A stretch of 64,000 nucleotides of DNA. Origin: Xiphophorus maculatus. Its lineage: Eukaryota > Chordata > Actinopteri > Cyprinodontiformes > Poeciliidae. The stretch's first letter is position 1. The number at the start of each line of letters is the position of its first letter. The notes under the pieces were generated by a model that was not told the DNA's origin, did not search any database, and saw only the letters and a list, made by a program, of their open reading frames with translations. The translations under genes were made by a program, and so were the position numbers. The stretch is from the NCBI RefSeq assembly GCF_002775205.1, contig NC_036453.1:17917594-17981593 (forward strand), written 5' to 3'. Positions 34,201-45,900 of the stretch are shown here, piece after piece.

Positions 34201-36685
34201 AAAATCTTTGGTTTTAATGTGACCAAATGTGCAAAGGTCGGCGCTATATGAATATTTTCCCAAGACACTAAATGTGCTCCGTCTGTGTTTCAGGAACTGG
34301 CACATTGATGAGCCGTCGTGCGGCTATGAAGTGTGTGTGGTGATGTATCACCAACCGTCTGCTAAGGCCGAACACGGTGGCCTCTACATGTTCCAGTGGA
34401 ACGACGACAACTGTGAAACCAAGAACAATTTTATCTGCAAATACACAGGAGGTACAGCTGAAAACAAATTATCTGCTGTTTCACTTTGAATATTTCTAAA
34501 TTTCTGTATTTCCATATTCTTCACAGAAAAGCCAATGTCATCCACTCTGTCTCCCAACTCCAGTCAGAAAGGTAAAGTACAGTACATGACACATTGATAT
34601 TAGACATTTATGCTACTTTAAGCAGTATATTAATATATATATGTACAAAGCCTGAGACGTCATTATTTTTTGCAGATGCCTCCCTTCCATCTGCACTCCC
34701 ATTGGACCCACGTGACAACAACCAGCAAAGAAGAACAGGTCATTCAAAGTCTGCATTTACTGCCAAAAGTTATACAGTTATAACAAAATATTAGTTTCTA
34801 ACATCTGCTTCTGTCTTGTAGCCGTGAATTTAGTTTACGTCATCATCCCCACAATCCCACTAATCCTGCTGCTTCTGACAGTGACGGGAGTTTGCTGCTT
34901 CAAAGTGCTGCGCAGTCGGTGAGAAGCTAAAGCTGAACTGCATAAAAAAAGACAACAGAAAATAAAAATAAGACTCCTTATCAGTTATGCATAGTGCTTG
35001 TAATTGTACAAGATAATAAACCTGTTTATGGGACTATTTTATTTTGCTTTACTGAAAAGGCAGCGTTTACAGACTTTAAATTTGACGCAGATTTTGAATT
35101 TAAAACTTTTTGTTCTTGTGCAGCTCCACAGCTTACACTTTGTTGCAGCGGTTTTCAAGCTTAAACCAAGAAAGATCATCTGACCCGTCTTAAATACAGC
35201 AAGACAATGTCGTTTTTCAATGTGATTTTCTAAAGAAAGTTTTTTAGAATATGTTTGAGGGGATAAGTCAAGTTTTCTTAAGAATGGGGTTCGATGGAGT
35301 TATCATTAGTTGTTAGCTAACGTACACAGCAAAAACAAGCAAAGTAAATTCTGGTTGGATAAAGAGCTAATTGTTAGGTAGAGCTTCAAAAGTAGATTTT
35401 TGCCATCCTAAAACACACCAAAATCCTAAAAATATCATAGTAGCTTATGCATATGCCCTATTAAGTAACACTGCTCAATCAGCTGCTACAATCAGATTGG
35501 TGTGTTTCTTTAGGTTGTTATTTTTCTAAGTCCATGCTGAATTACAACGAATGCCAAACTGGCCAATGGGACAGAAAAAGTTACTGTGTACAACCCACAC
35601 TGAAAAAACAAAACTATCTGACACAAATCCAGAAACTGTGAAGATCAATTCAACAATGTTAACCTGAACAGCTTTGAAATAATTGGTACCGACAAAGCCT
35701 TATTCTCACCTCAGATGTTTCAGACAGTGACCAGCTTTGCTTGATGCATTGAATTTTGCGTAGACTCTTCACATGGTCAAGTTATAAAACTGAGATCTGA
35801 CTGGTGTCTACTGCAAGTAAAATATTGTCAACTGCTAACTATCCTAGAGAATCCTGATTCAAAAAGATATTTAACCAACATGTAAATGCATCAACCCAAG
35901 TGACTAGAGTTAATTGTTTTAAAAGTGCAGTTTTGAATAGGCTTTATTACTTTGGGTGTTTTCCTTATCCTTATGTGTGACACAGAAGGAGGAACGTACA
36001 GAAATCAGAAGTATGCCAAACAGATCCCAGTCCAACTACTACAGACGTCTACAACGTCATCCGCTCCCAGAAGGATGATGACCTGGTTTCTGCTCGCCCA
36101 CAAACAAAGAACACCTCCTTTTTGTGCTCCTCTCCGGACACGCCGACGGGCGACTACGACAACCTTGGTGGACGGGACACAGAGAGCGGCTTCGTAACCC
36201 TTGCTAGCACAGAGAGCGACTTCCTGAACTTTGACCTCAACGACCTCAGCCTCGGGCGTCAGCGGACCCGTGACTTCTACGACAGCAGCTTGGGACGCTC
36301 GGCTAAGAGGGTACTGAACGATGGCAGTCTGGGTCGCACCAAAACCAGGGAGTATTACGACAGAAGCCTGGGCCGCCGCACCACGAAGAGCGAGCATTAC
36401 AGCGGCACCGTGTATGGAGATCACGGCCTATTTGACAGCAGCATCAGAGCAGGCACTGACTTGTATGATGCCAGACTCAAAGCTGGTGGTCAAACGGGAA
36501 AGGTTGACCTCTACCAGACATACATCACCAGCGGTAGGCACGAGGCGTTTCAAACCAATCTGGGAGCATACTCAAACCGGAAGTCCTTCCACACAAACCT
36601 GGACTGCTACAGAAACGGCCTGAATCTTGACAGTGGAGGGAGGTACTTCAATGATCAGGAATGGATAAAAAGAGAGAGATACTGA
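31291..36685 (+). CDS. layn: Layilin (C-type lectin, type I membrane protein)
   Basis: Cell-surface hyaluronan receptor whose cytoplasmic tail binds talin and merlin/radixin in mammals. Exons: 31291-31372, 31623-31920, 34294-34451, 34527-34571, 34676-34738, 34822-34918, 35986-36685; total 1443 nt, 480 aa. A leader (about 1-23) precedes a C-type lectin domain (about 28-180) with FWIGLRR, EPSCGYEVCVVMYHQPS and FQWNDDNCETKNNFICKY, all near-identical to layilin. After a short stalk, one membrane segment (about 219-241) begins VYVIIPTIPLILLLL. The tail keeps the layilin motif YNVIRSQ at Y270 and ESGFVTL. It then extends well beyond the mammalian protein (about 380 aa), with four 13-residue SLGR repeats at 336-387. 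Met at 31297 could also start translation. The gene is convergent with ALG9. Confidence 0.93.
32185..33370 (-). mobile_element. Ancient Rex3/RTE-like LINE relic in layilin intron 2
   Basis: The sequence follows Rex3 loosely over about 1.2 kb. GGGTCTTCCCC and GATGTCCGAGCCACCT match the Rex3 3' coding region. A minus-strand frame near 32853-33125 has FVNLEKAYNFFHRDILW, aligning with the RT motif [17 protein letters not shown] of the copy at 12871. Many stops and indels mark it as far older than that copy. Confidence 0.7.
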
Positions 36686-37080
36686 TTTTTCACTCAAGTC
36701 TGCTCACACCACTGTAAGAGTGACTGAACAGGGATAAAAGAATGGATAAAATGTGTGCATGTGCAAGACCTGATAGTTCTTTTGTTTTTGTTTTTTTTAA
36801 TCTAAGGTTGAAAATACTAATTTTGTTTCTACTCCAACCCTTACTTTGTTAGTCGTATGGATAATGAAATTTGGTCATTTCAGTCAGACACATTTAAATA
36901 GTTAAAGCTTCCTATGTTGCCATGTATCTTGGCACATCTGATGCATAACGCTCAGGCTGACGCGTACGTTTAGGAACAATAAGTCCTGTCGTGTGTTGGA
37001 TGAGATTCATTTTTGCGTAGTGATTTTGTAATATGATGAAGATGTAAAATTCAACTTAAGCCTGCATCAGAAGAGAGTTT

Positions 37081-37931
37081 ACAGTGAGGGGGAAACTATT
37101 TGTCCCCTTACAGATTTAATCAAGTTTTGCTTTAAATTAGACAAAGATAACCTATGTAGTTAGAAAATTAAAAAATGCAGTTTTATCATGGTGAGATAAT
37201 TTATAAAAAGAAAAAGCAACCCAGCGTTTTATGAAAAGGTCCACTTTTAAACTCATAAATTAACAGTGATTTGCCACAGATATTGGCTGAAGTTAAAATT
37301 TCCCAACGCATGATTATTAAAGTAGATTTAAGAAGACACTCAAGTGGAACCTGTTTGACAACATGAAGTAGGCTAAACGATCATCTATCAGTTTAGATCT
37401 GGAAAGGGCTACTACGCTTTTTCTAAAGCCCTGGGACTCCAGCGAATCCCAGTGAAAACCATTATCCACAAATGAAGAAAACAATGCAGTGGTGAACCAA
37501 AACTCCTTCAGGATTGCCTCAGTGATTCTTCTAGGTCATTAAAAGAACCCACAACAACATTTAAAGCAGAATCCTGAGGCAAAACCCCCCACATTGCTGA
37601 TCCAACAGGACACAAGGCCAGTCGCAAGTTTGTCAAACATGCATGATGATCCCCAAGACTTCTGGGAAAATGTGAAGTAGCAAAATGAGATTTTGGTGAC
37701 ACCCAAACATGGTGTTGCTGTGTGATATTTTGTGGTTATTTTTGCTACTTTAGGACCTAGAGGGGCAAAATTCCTTTCCAGGAATTGCGGTCATTAGTTA
37801 AAAACTGCATTTTGTATTTAATCCTGTTTTCTTTTTCTGAAATTAAAATTCATTCTATTAAGAAAAGCAGGTAAGAGTCAGAAATGGCTAAAAGAGAAGA
37901 CATAAGAGGGGAAATAATTTTTCACAGTACC
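37081..37931. mobile_element. Tc1-like MITE/relic downstream of layilin
   Basis: The left end ACAGTGAGGGGGAAACTATT and the right end, reverse-complemented GTACTGTGAAAAATTATTTC, are inverted variants of the common fish terminus giving 'GGGGGAAATAATTT'. The interior keeps scattered transposase-like words but no frame. Confidence 0.5.
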
Positions 37932-38931
37932 AGATGAACTCATTTATGAAAGCCTAAATCGTCAAATATTTATCATCTGAAATAAGAAAGTAGTTGCCTA
38001 AAGCAATCAGCAACCAGATGTGAGTGGATCTTCATCAGTACAGACAGTGCATCTGCATAACACAACATGAGGGTCGTTTGAGTTTTCTTAGCATCAATTC
38101 TGTTAAAATCCTGCATTCTGTGCTGCCTATGTTGGTTAGAGATGAGATTATAAGTGCTACAGAATGGGATGCATAGAACAGCAATCCTAGTATCTATAAG
38201 CTTTGCATCTTCTTTTATAATTTAAATATAACCTCAGCTGACCTCTTTTAGTTCACTGGTCATTTGGGGTTTAGGGATTAAAAAGTCTGAGTGTGGATTT
38301 AGTGACACTGTAATCCATCTCTCCTCTCACCTTGAGGTTAGCTGCTCCTGTGCTGCGTAATCTCATCTCACTAACATGAATATGTCAGCTCTTGCTGGTA
38401 GAGGGTTTCTAAAAGAAAACAATGCATGGAAAAAGTAAAACAACTTATTTCGATCCCTTTTTAAGTCTTATTTTCAGTTCGGTAATGATATGATGGAATG
38501 CTAACCTGGTGAAGTCTTAATCATATCTCAGGACCTGTCTTATCTGATCCACTCACATCAAGGGAGGCGGCTCACCGATTAATAACACGTAAAGGGACAA
38601 AAACAAAAAGATGCAACTTTCAGAGGCAGCTGAAGCTATTTGAAGAAGAAAAAAATAGATTTGATCAAGTTCAGGATCTTTAAAAGAGAAACTTTCAAAA
38701 AACGTGTAAGAGTCTGTTTGCATGAACTTGTCATGCAGCCCTCGCGTTGTCACACAAAATAGAGATGTCATGGATAATTGTGTTCAGTGCCTGAAAAACT
38801 TTTATTTTAAAACCAGACGCATTTCAGACCAAACTCTAAACTGTTTATATGTATTGTGTTTTTGGATACTGCCTTAAATTGTAAGATGTCACAAAACTGT
38901 TGTGTGATTTATCATTGTCCTTTGCCTACAG

Positions 38932-39004
38932 AGTCGGTTCAAACGTGGATCCTGCTCTGAATTCAGACGAAGTGGCTCCAGCCTCGCCATACATAACAGC
39001 ATGA
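38932..39004 (+). CDS. layn: Candidate alternative terminal exon of layilin
   Basis: A good acceptor (TTTGCCTACAG) precedes a short frame ending VAPASPYITA and a stop, with AATAAA 117 bp later. Its phase fits exon 6 (ending CG) and also a cryptic donor (GGGAG|GTACTT, about 36640) near the end of exon 7; either join gives Arg followed by VGSNVDPALN. It would produce either a tail of about 25 residues without the SLGR repeats, or a changed C-terminus. It could equally be a non-coding 3' UTR exon. Confidence 0.4.
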
Positions 39005-39120
39005 AATCGAAGAGAATGAAAGAATGCATTTTCACTATTGTTATTTAGAATGTGTAATCCTTTGACAACTCTCCTGCAAGTGAGATGAGTTTGTATGATT
39101 GCCACATGAAAACATCTTTG

Positions 39121-39126
39121 AATAAA
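39121..39126 (+). terminator. Poly(A) signal, likely end of layilin transcript
   Basis: AATAAA on the plus strand about 800 bp before the convergent ALG9 stop. Confidence 0.55.
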
Positions 39127-39215
39127 ATGATTAGAAATTAACCACTCAGGTCATCAAGTGTTTTTTAGTGTAGGAAAAAGGAGAAAACAAAGTTGCACTC
39201 ACAGTCAATCATGAA

Positions 39216-39221
39216 TTTATT
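39216..39221 (-). terminator. Candidate poly(A) signal of ALG9
   Basis: TTTATT on the plus strand is AATAAA for ALG9, about 710 bp after its stop. The layilin and ALG9 signals lie about 90 bp apart, so the two 3' ends nearly meet. Confidence 0.45.
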
Positions 39222-39928
39222 CACATTATTCACAAGTTAAATTAACACAGTTTTCCTACACATTTGTCATTTCCAAATTTCATACTTCTCCAGATTTGTT
39301 TGGTCAATGTTTTGGCAGAAAGTTTTGACATACAAAAACCAAACTTTACCACGGATTTATGGAAGAAATATTTGCAGTGGTCACTCTTCAACGATGGAAC
39401 CTGCAAAACCAAACACTGGAAGGAGAAGACTGTGTAGGAACTCTGTCAACAGCACACCCTCATTCATTTACCATTTCCAGACAAGCAGACGACACATAAC
39501 TCAGATCAAATGTTCAAAAGATTTCTTCATTTCAGGCCACGTTTTCAAGTAGAGCATAAACAGAGAACAGTTGGATTTGTTGTGCCGCGGCCTCTTAAGG
39601 TTGGTTTAGTGTAAAATCCAGTTTCTGCTTATGCCTTTAAGACATGAATGTACAAGCAAACACAAAAAAGTAAAAAAAAAAAAAACCTCCGTTGATGATT
39701 GGCAATCACATCTCCATTCAGAACATCTTCTGACAATCGCTCCAGCCCAAAGCAGACGTGACATCTTTAAAGGGTCCGCTAACTCACACATTTTTTTTCC
39801 TTACACAAACCACACCACATGCACACTGACACACAAACACCGGCTGCGTGGATCAGATGTAACCGACTCCTAATTTTTTTTTTTTCAATAATCTTGGATA
39901 GGATAGGGAGAAGGATAAGGACCAAGTG

Positions 39929-42900
39929 TCAGCCGTGGGCCCGCTTACGAGGCTGCTTTTGTCGCCGTGCTTTCAAGATCACGTACCGCCTGTAGGTGGT
40001 GTGATGGTCTGATATGAATGGGATGTAGAAAGCTCTGAAGAGAGGAGAGGATCTGAGAAAAAAAAAACAACCTTATTAAAACATGCATCCGTCTTTTAAC
40101 TTCTGTGAACATAGAAAAGTAGCATGTTTATTTTAAATATCAAGTGTAGAACAACTGGAAATTGTCAGAAAGTCTGTAGTAATCTGTCAAAGTACCTTGA
40201 AGCTTGAAGGAAAGGCTTATAAGCAATGACCGACCACTCTTCTTTATTGGTTGAGTAGCGAGGCTCAAGTGGCGTTTCCTCATCCGTCTCCAAGTCCACA
40301 AGATAGTGGCACTGTTTTATATCTACCTGCACAAAAAGGAACTTTCACGGGTCAGTGAAATTATTACCTACGCAATGCCAAACATCATTATGTCTAAGGG
40401 GCTCACATATCTGGAAGGCTCCTCCAGGTTCTGGTCGTTCATATTGGCTGGAATGATCTGCGTGGCCTGAGGCCCAGAGGGGTACGGCTGAGGAAGCTGC
40501 CCCTTAAACGCAGACTGAATGAAGTGGAGCTGCCAGCTACGGAAAAAGATGAGACTTTTAGCAGAAAAGATAAGAATCATCCACTCTAATTATTAAAACA
40601 GATACAGAAATAAAAGTATTTTTTATGTAAGACTTCTTCCAAAACTGATCTGGTAATTGGATAATTATGAGAGGAGATAATTATGATTTGGCAGCAAAAA
40701 CTGCAGAAGAAGTAGTTTAGGCAATTAAATACCTACACACAGGAAGCTTAAGGAAAAAGATAAATCTAGACAATAGTATTTTATTTGAAACTAACGTCAC
40801 ATCTGTCTCATGAAAATACCAGATTTAATACACTCTTGGTACGTTTTAACCTATAAATCCTAAGGTTCACCATGGAATTACACAAGATACTTCTGCAGAG
40901 TTTAAAGAGAGCAAAGAGAGATGGATGGGCAACTAGAGGATGGACAAACCGAAGAAAGATGGATGATTGACAAATGGAATGGATGGAGAAACAAGTAGCA
41001 GATGGATGAATGAATGGCAGGATAGATGATGAATGATCAAAAGTTTAAATGGATTTAGAGTTGAATGAGTGGAACTTGTTGGCATTGAGACGAGGAATAA
41101 AATATAGAAATTGCTGTATTTTTCCATAACATATTATTATTAGAATTTTATTTCTGTGTTTATAAAGACTGTGGGATTCCTGTGACATTAGCAATCTTTT
41201 GGTAAAACTCCTGCAACCACACTTGATGGTTTATTACTTATATCATGTCTTTCTGTTAACAAAAGGGATGTTTTAAGATTTTCTCACAATCACATCCAGA
41301 AATGCAAAAAAAATGTGTTACTAATGAGAGCTAACTTGTGAGGCAGAAGGAAGCTGCTTGGGAAGCGGTACCACTCTTTCCCAACACACACACTGACTGG
41401 TCGGCCATCGGGGACGGAGTGCAGCGTGGGATCCTTGGCGATGCGGTGAAATTCTGGATACAGGTCCAGAGGAGCATGGTACCCTGTAAACACGACGTAA
41501 AACAAAGTCTGACCTTACATTGAGCTGATAGGCCTGCTTCCAAGACTCTTGTTTGTGCACAAACCTCTGAAGAGAGCGACAGAGCGAGACAGTGACAGCA
41601 CTGTGAAGGCAACGACAGTGGTTAAAGCCAGCCAGTTGGAGGAAACGGTGTAGTGCTCCAGTCGGTATCGCTGGAACAGGAAGTGGTAGCATTTCTGTGG
41701 GAAAATAAACTAGGATACCTTATCTGCCTAAACACTGTCAAAAAAATTAAGCCATACACTTGGAAAAAAGCAAATTATACCTGTAAAGACGAGAGCGCTA
41801 CTGCCCCACTGAGGCAGATGAGAGGGTAGATGGGAAAGAGAAAGCGCTCTTCCTTGTGAGGTCTAGTGAAGAAAACCAACATCCACAGATACATGGGAGA
41901 AAGAGTGAGCCAGTATGGGCGGCCCAGGTTCTGAACTGCAAAAACCCCCCAAAAAACAATAAAGCAACATGTTAAATCACAATCTGATTTGACTATTAGT
42001 ACAGACAAACACTTTAACCATGTGTAATGTTTAACTATACCTAAAATAAGGGGAACTAATGTGCAGAAAAGCACCAGCAAATGGGTATGTTTCTAATAGT
42101 TTGTAATTGTGACACTGTAAGTGAGATCTTGTTGCAAAAAAACGTCATGAGTCACAAATGGAAACCCGAGTGCTTCGATTACCATTAAAACATTAAAACA
42201 AAAATAAAACAGAAAAGAAATGAGTCAGGCCTCACCATTGAACCTGTGCAGCAGCGTCTCCATGAGAGCGGTGAGCGGCAGGGAAAACAACGCCAAAACA
42301 AACACCAGGTTGAAGTTCAGGACTCCGTTCAGAAAGTAAAAATGCCACGGCTCCGTACCTGAGAACAGAGCGACACAAACAGAGTCAAATTATCACTTAA
42401 CTGTGAGTCGCTCTAAATGTTAAAACTACCCATCAGATCAAAAATTTATTTCAAGGCATCTATGATGAAGATATGCAACTACATTAAATGTGGATATAAC
42501 ATGTAATATGTGACATACGTAATCTGATAATACATTTGAACTAATGTCTGCTCTGTTCAGTATTTCATCTTCTTCTATGATTAAAAAATACAATAAAGCA
42601 GTAGAGTCTTTGTTTGTTATTACTTAAATAAAATTATATACAAGTTAGTAATTTATTTTAATCTGAATAATTAGATGTTAAAATTAATGGCTAGCTATCT
42701 GAATTCATGAGATGTTAAAAATGATAAACGAGTTGCCATTTTTAATTTGGTCTTATGCAGCAGGACAATCAAGAACTGGTCTGAGGTGAAGTTGTTATGT
42801 ATAGAGACAGTTTAATTTATTCTGTAAATTAGGTAATTATTTCACTTTATAATCTAAAATAAAATGGAAACTTACCAGGGAAAAAAAAACTTGAAATAAT

Positions 42901-45900
42901 GACATCAGATTTGACATTTTAATAAACAAAAATCATTTCATTAATGTCCACCTCTAATTTTAAATTGTGTATCAAATAAATTAGACATTTATGAATAATT
43001 ATTCATTGACTTAAATTCACTATTTTTATTTCAAATTGAAACATAATAAAAAATGATCATGCCTCATTTATTTCTTGGCAAGCTGAAGTATGGAGGTCAG
43101 CTTTTTTTTCTTCACTAAACTTTTCTAAAGCAGCCATTAAAAACGTTGTGACATTAAATCCTGGCACTAAACAATGAGCCATGTTCCTCACAAACAACAT
43201 TCTCAGATTGTTTAAAGCATTCTATTGAAATATTAAATTATAATGTTCCCCTGAGTTGTTTATTTTTCTGACATAATTTTTAAAGGAATGCGACTAAGAA
43301 AATGAGACATGGTTGTGATGTACTTGTGCAAATTACCGTAAAGATCAGGCCCATGTTCTGTAAAGACATTGTAAAGCAGGATACTGAGTGGAGCAATCAC
43401 CAGTTTGCCATAAAAGAAGGAGTCCACTGCCACCAAAGGGACCTTGAAAATGTGAGCAAGATGGAGACAAAAAAAAATAACACAGTTCTTCATTTATGAA
43501 CACAGAAAACATGGAAAAAGTGCATTCTGTATAATTGAAAAACAAAATGTAATCTCTCTCTAGTTCGACTCAAAGACAAGATGGAGATTTTTCTAAAAGT
43601 TTATTTATTTCACAACATATTACAGTGAACGTTCTCACCAGCAGCAGAAGCAAAGCAAGAGCGCACCAGATCAAGAAACTCTTCCACTCTCTCTTTATCA
43701 CCAGCAGGTCGAACGCGATCGGAAACCTGCACAGACGATAATTAACACGCCGCCTTTCAGATATTCTGAATTTTACTTTTAAAAAGGGAGTGTTACTATT
43801 TACCATCTTACCCAATCAAGGCAGAAAATGGCCAGCCAACGATTCCACCGGCGGCCACGCCCATAACAGCCAGTGGTATCGAGTCCTGAAACCACCCCGT
43901 CATGGCAATCAGGGTCGTGTACATGCAGAAAGAGGAAGGCAGAAAAGCTGTGGAAAAAGAGCAGAAAAATAGAAACTATGAATGGTTAGGAATAAAAAGC
44001 TGGCAAAAACATGTCAAAGACTCGTACCACATTCTAAGAATACTAACTGAAGGCTTGTTCTTGTTAAAAAGAGAGTCGTAGCATGCTATGGTTAATGAAC
44101 AGATACAAATCCACTGTCACCACATCCTCATCCAGAAAGAGGGATTGCTGCTGCATCAGGTATTCGATGCCATCGGCTGAGTTTCTTTACGCTTTGCAAA
44201 TTGGTATAATAAATTAAACTTGACTGGATAGTTTTCTAACGAGGACAAAATTGGAATGCATGTAACTGACTCTGAATTTGTCTTCATGATTGTATTAGTC
44301 TGACTGTAAATATCTGTATTTAAATTGGTCTTCTAAAGGGCTTCTTGTTCCATATTGACGCTGTATACATAGAATAATTCAAACTGAATTAATGTCATCT
44401 AAACTTTGGTTGCATAAGCAAATTGAGGGAGCAGGGAGCGAGCAAGTCGTCTTGAACTTGTGCAACTATAAGTCTTATAGACAAAGAGAGTGCTCTGGAA
44501 AACCACCTTAAAAAATATATATACATTTGTTTTCATTTTTAGAATTTTCTGAATTTCAGCCAAACAAAACTGGAAACATTCTGGACATGTTTCTGTATTC
44601 CCAAAAATACTTTAAAAAGTAAACAAGGCCTGAAATCTAAGAAATGGTGGCTACACAGATGCTGTTTTCTGGGGTTGGAAATTTTTCTGTTTCAAATTGT
44701 AAGCAGATGGATATAAGGAGAAATGATGTAATTATTAATTATAGCCTAACTTATATAATTGTACAACGTACCAGCCCCACCTAGACTGTCATGTTCCGGA
44801 AAAACCTAAATACCCACTGCCCAGGTCATTTATCAAGTCAGACAGAACATGTATTCCTTTAGCTTTTAGTTTCCATAATAGGTAGTTTATTAAGCTGCAG
44901 CAATTATATATCAAACAATAAAGCCTGATAAGCTAGGAATAAATCTGACCAACCTGCCGAGGAGCAGAACATTCCCGTGCTCAGTACAAGGAATGCCAAC
45001 ATCAGCCTGCCCACATGCAAACCAAACTTCTTACAAACTGCCCTGCATCACAGCAAACAAACAAATCAAATACTTTACTTCAACTCCATACAACTTACAA
45101 ACTGCATTCAAGCACTGCCTGGCCAAAAATGAAAGGAAATCTCACGATACTGAAAGGATCTGACCGTTCCTTTAGTTTACCAAAAATGAATATCAGCAGA
45201 AACCTTCAGTGGGGACCTCATGCAAAAAAAGCAGCACTTTAAAGAATGAGACGCTCTGCAGAGGATCAGTTCAAACATGGCGACATGATAAGTTGTCTTT
45301 ATTGTTTTTTAACCAGGCAGTGTAAAACTTAACATAATTTCAAAATGCTATATTACTATCTTGTATTTAGGTGAACAAACTCACTTGTAAAAATAGAGTT
45401 CACAGACACAGCAGCAGAATGCTAACACACATCGCACAAAGTAGAACACCAACACCTGAAACACAAGTTTTAAATCAAAGTGCATGTTTTGGCATCGTGA
45501 TTTGCAACAGTGTGTATTTTTACATGAAAAGATCCTATATTTAAAAAGACAGAGTTCTTAAAAACATTGTTCTAATAAATGACCTACGTTCATGTGAACG
45601 TAGGTCATTTATTATGAACGAAACTCTTGATGACTCTCAGCAAAACATTTAAAAAGTAAACATCTACATCAAAAACTGAGATTACACCTTCTGACACTTA
45701 CCTTGTTAGTCTGTAGAACATGGGCATGCAAACAAGCAGGGAGCGCATGCAGCCATAAGTAAGCGTAGGATCTGATGGCATACAGTGGGGAATATTCCCA
45801 TGTTTGCATTCCTGTCCCATACAAGAGAAAGTGCATCTGTGGAAACACAATGTGAAAAAAACAATTGAAATGGAGACTATGCAAAATTTGGAAGATAGGT

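Larger units (their letters stand above)
36686..39120 (+). other. Layilin 3' UTR / downstream region
   Basis: AT-rich sequence after the main layilin stop. It includes a Tc1-like MITE (37081-37931) and a candidate alternative last exon (38932). No other coding signal. Confidence 0.5.

Noticed and set aside
39631-39873. Plus-strand 80-codon frame downstream of layilin
   Set aside because: Lies in the ALG9 3' UTR region, contains a poly-A-derived Lys run and has no homology I recognise.
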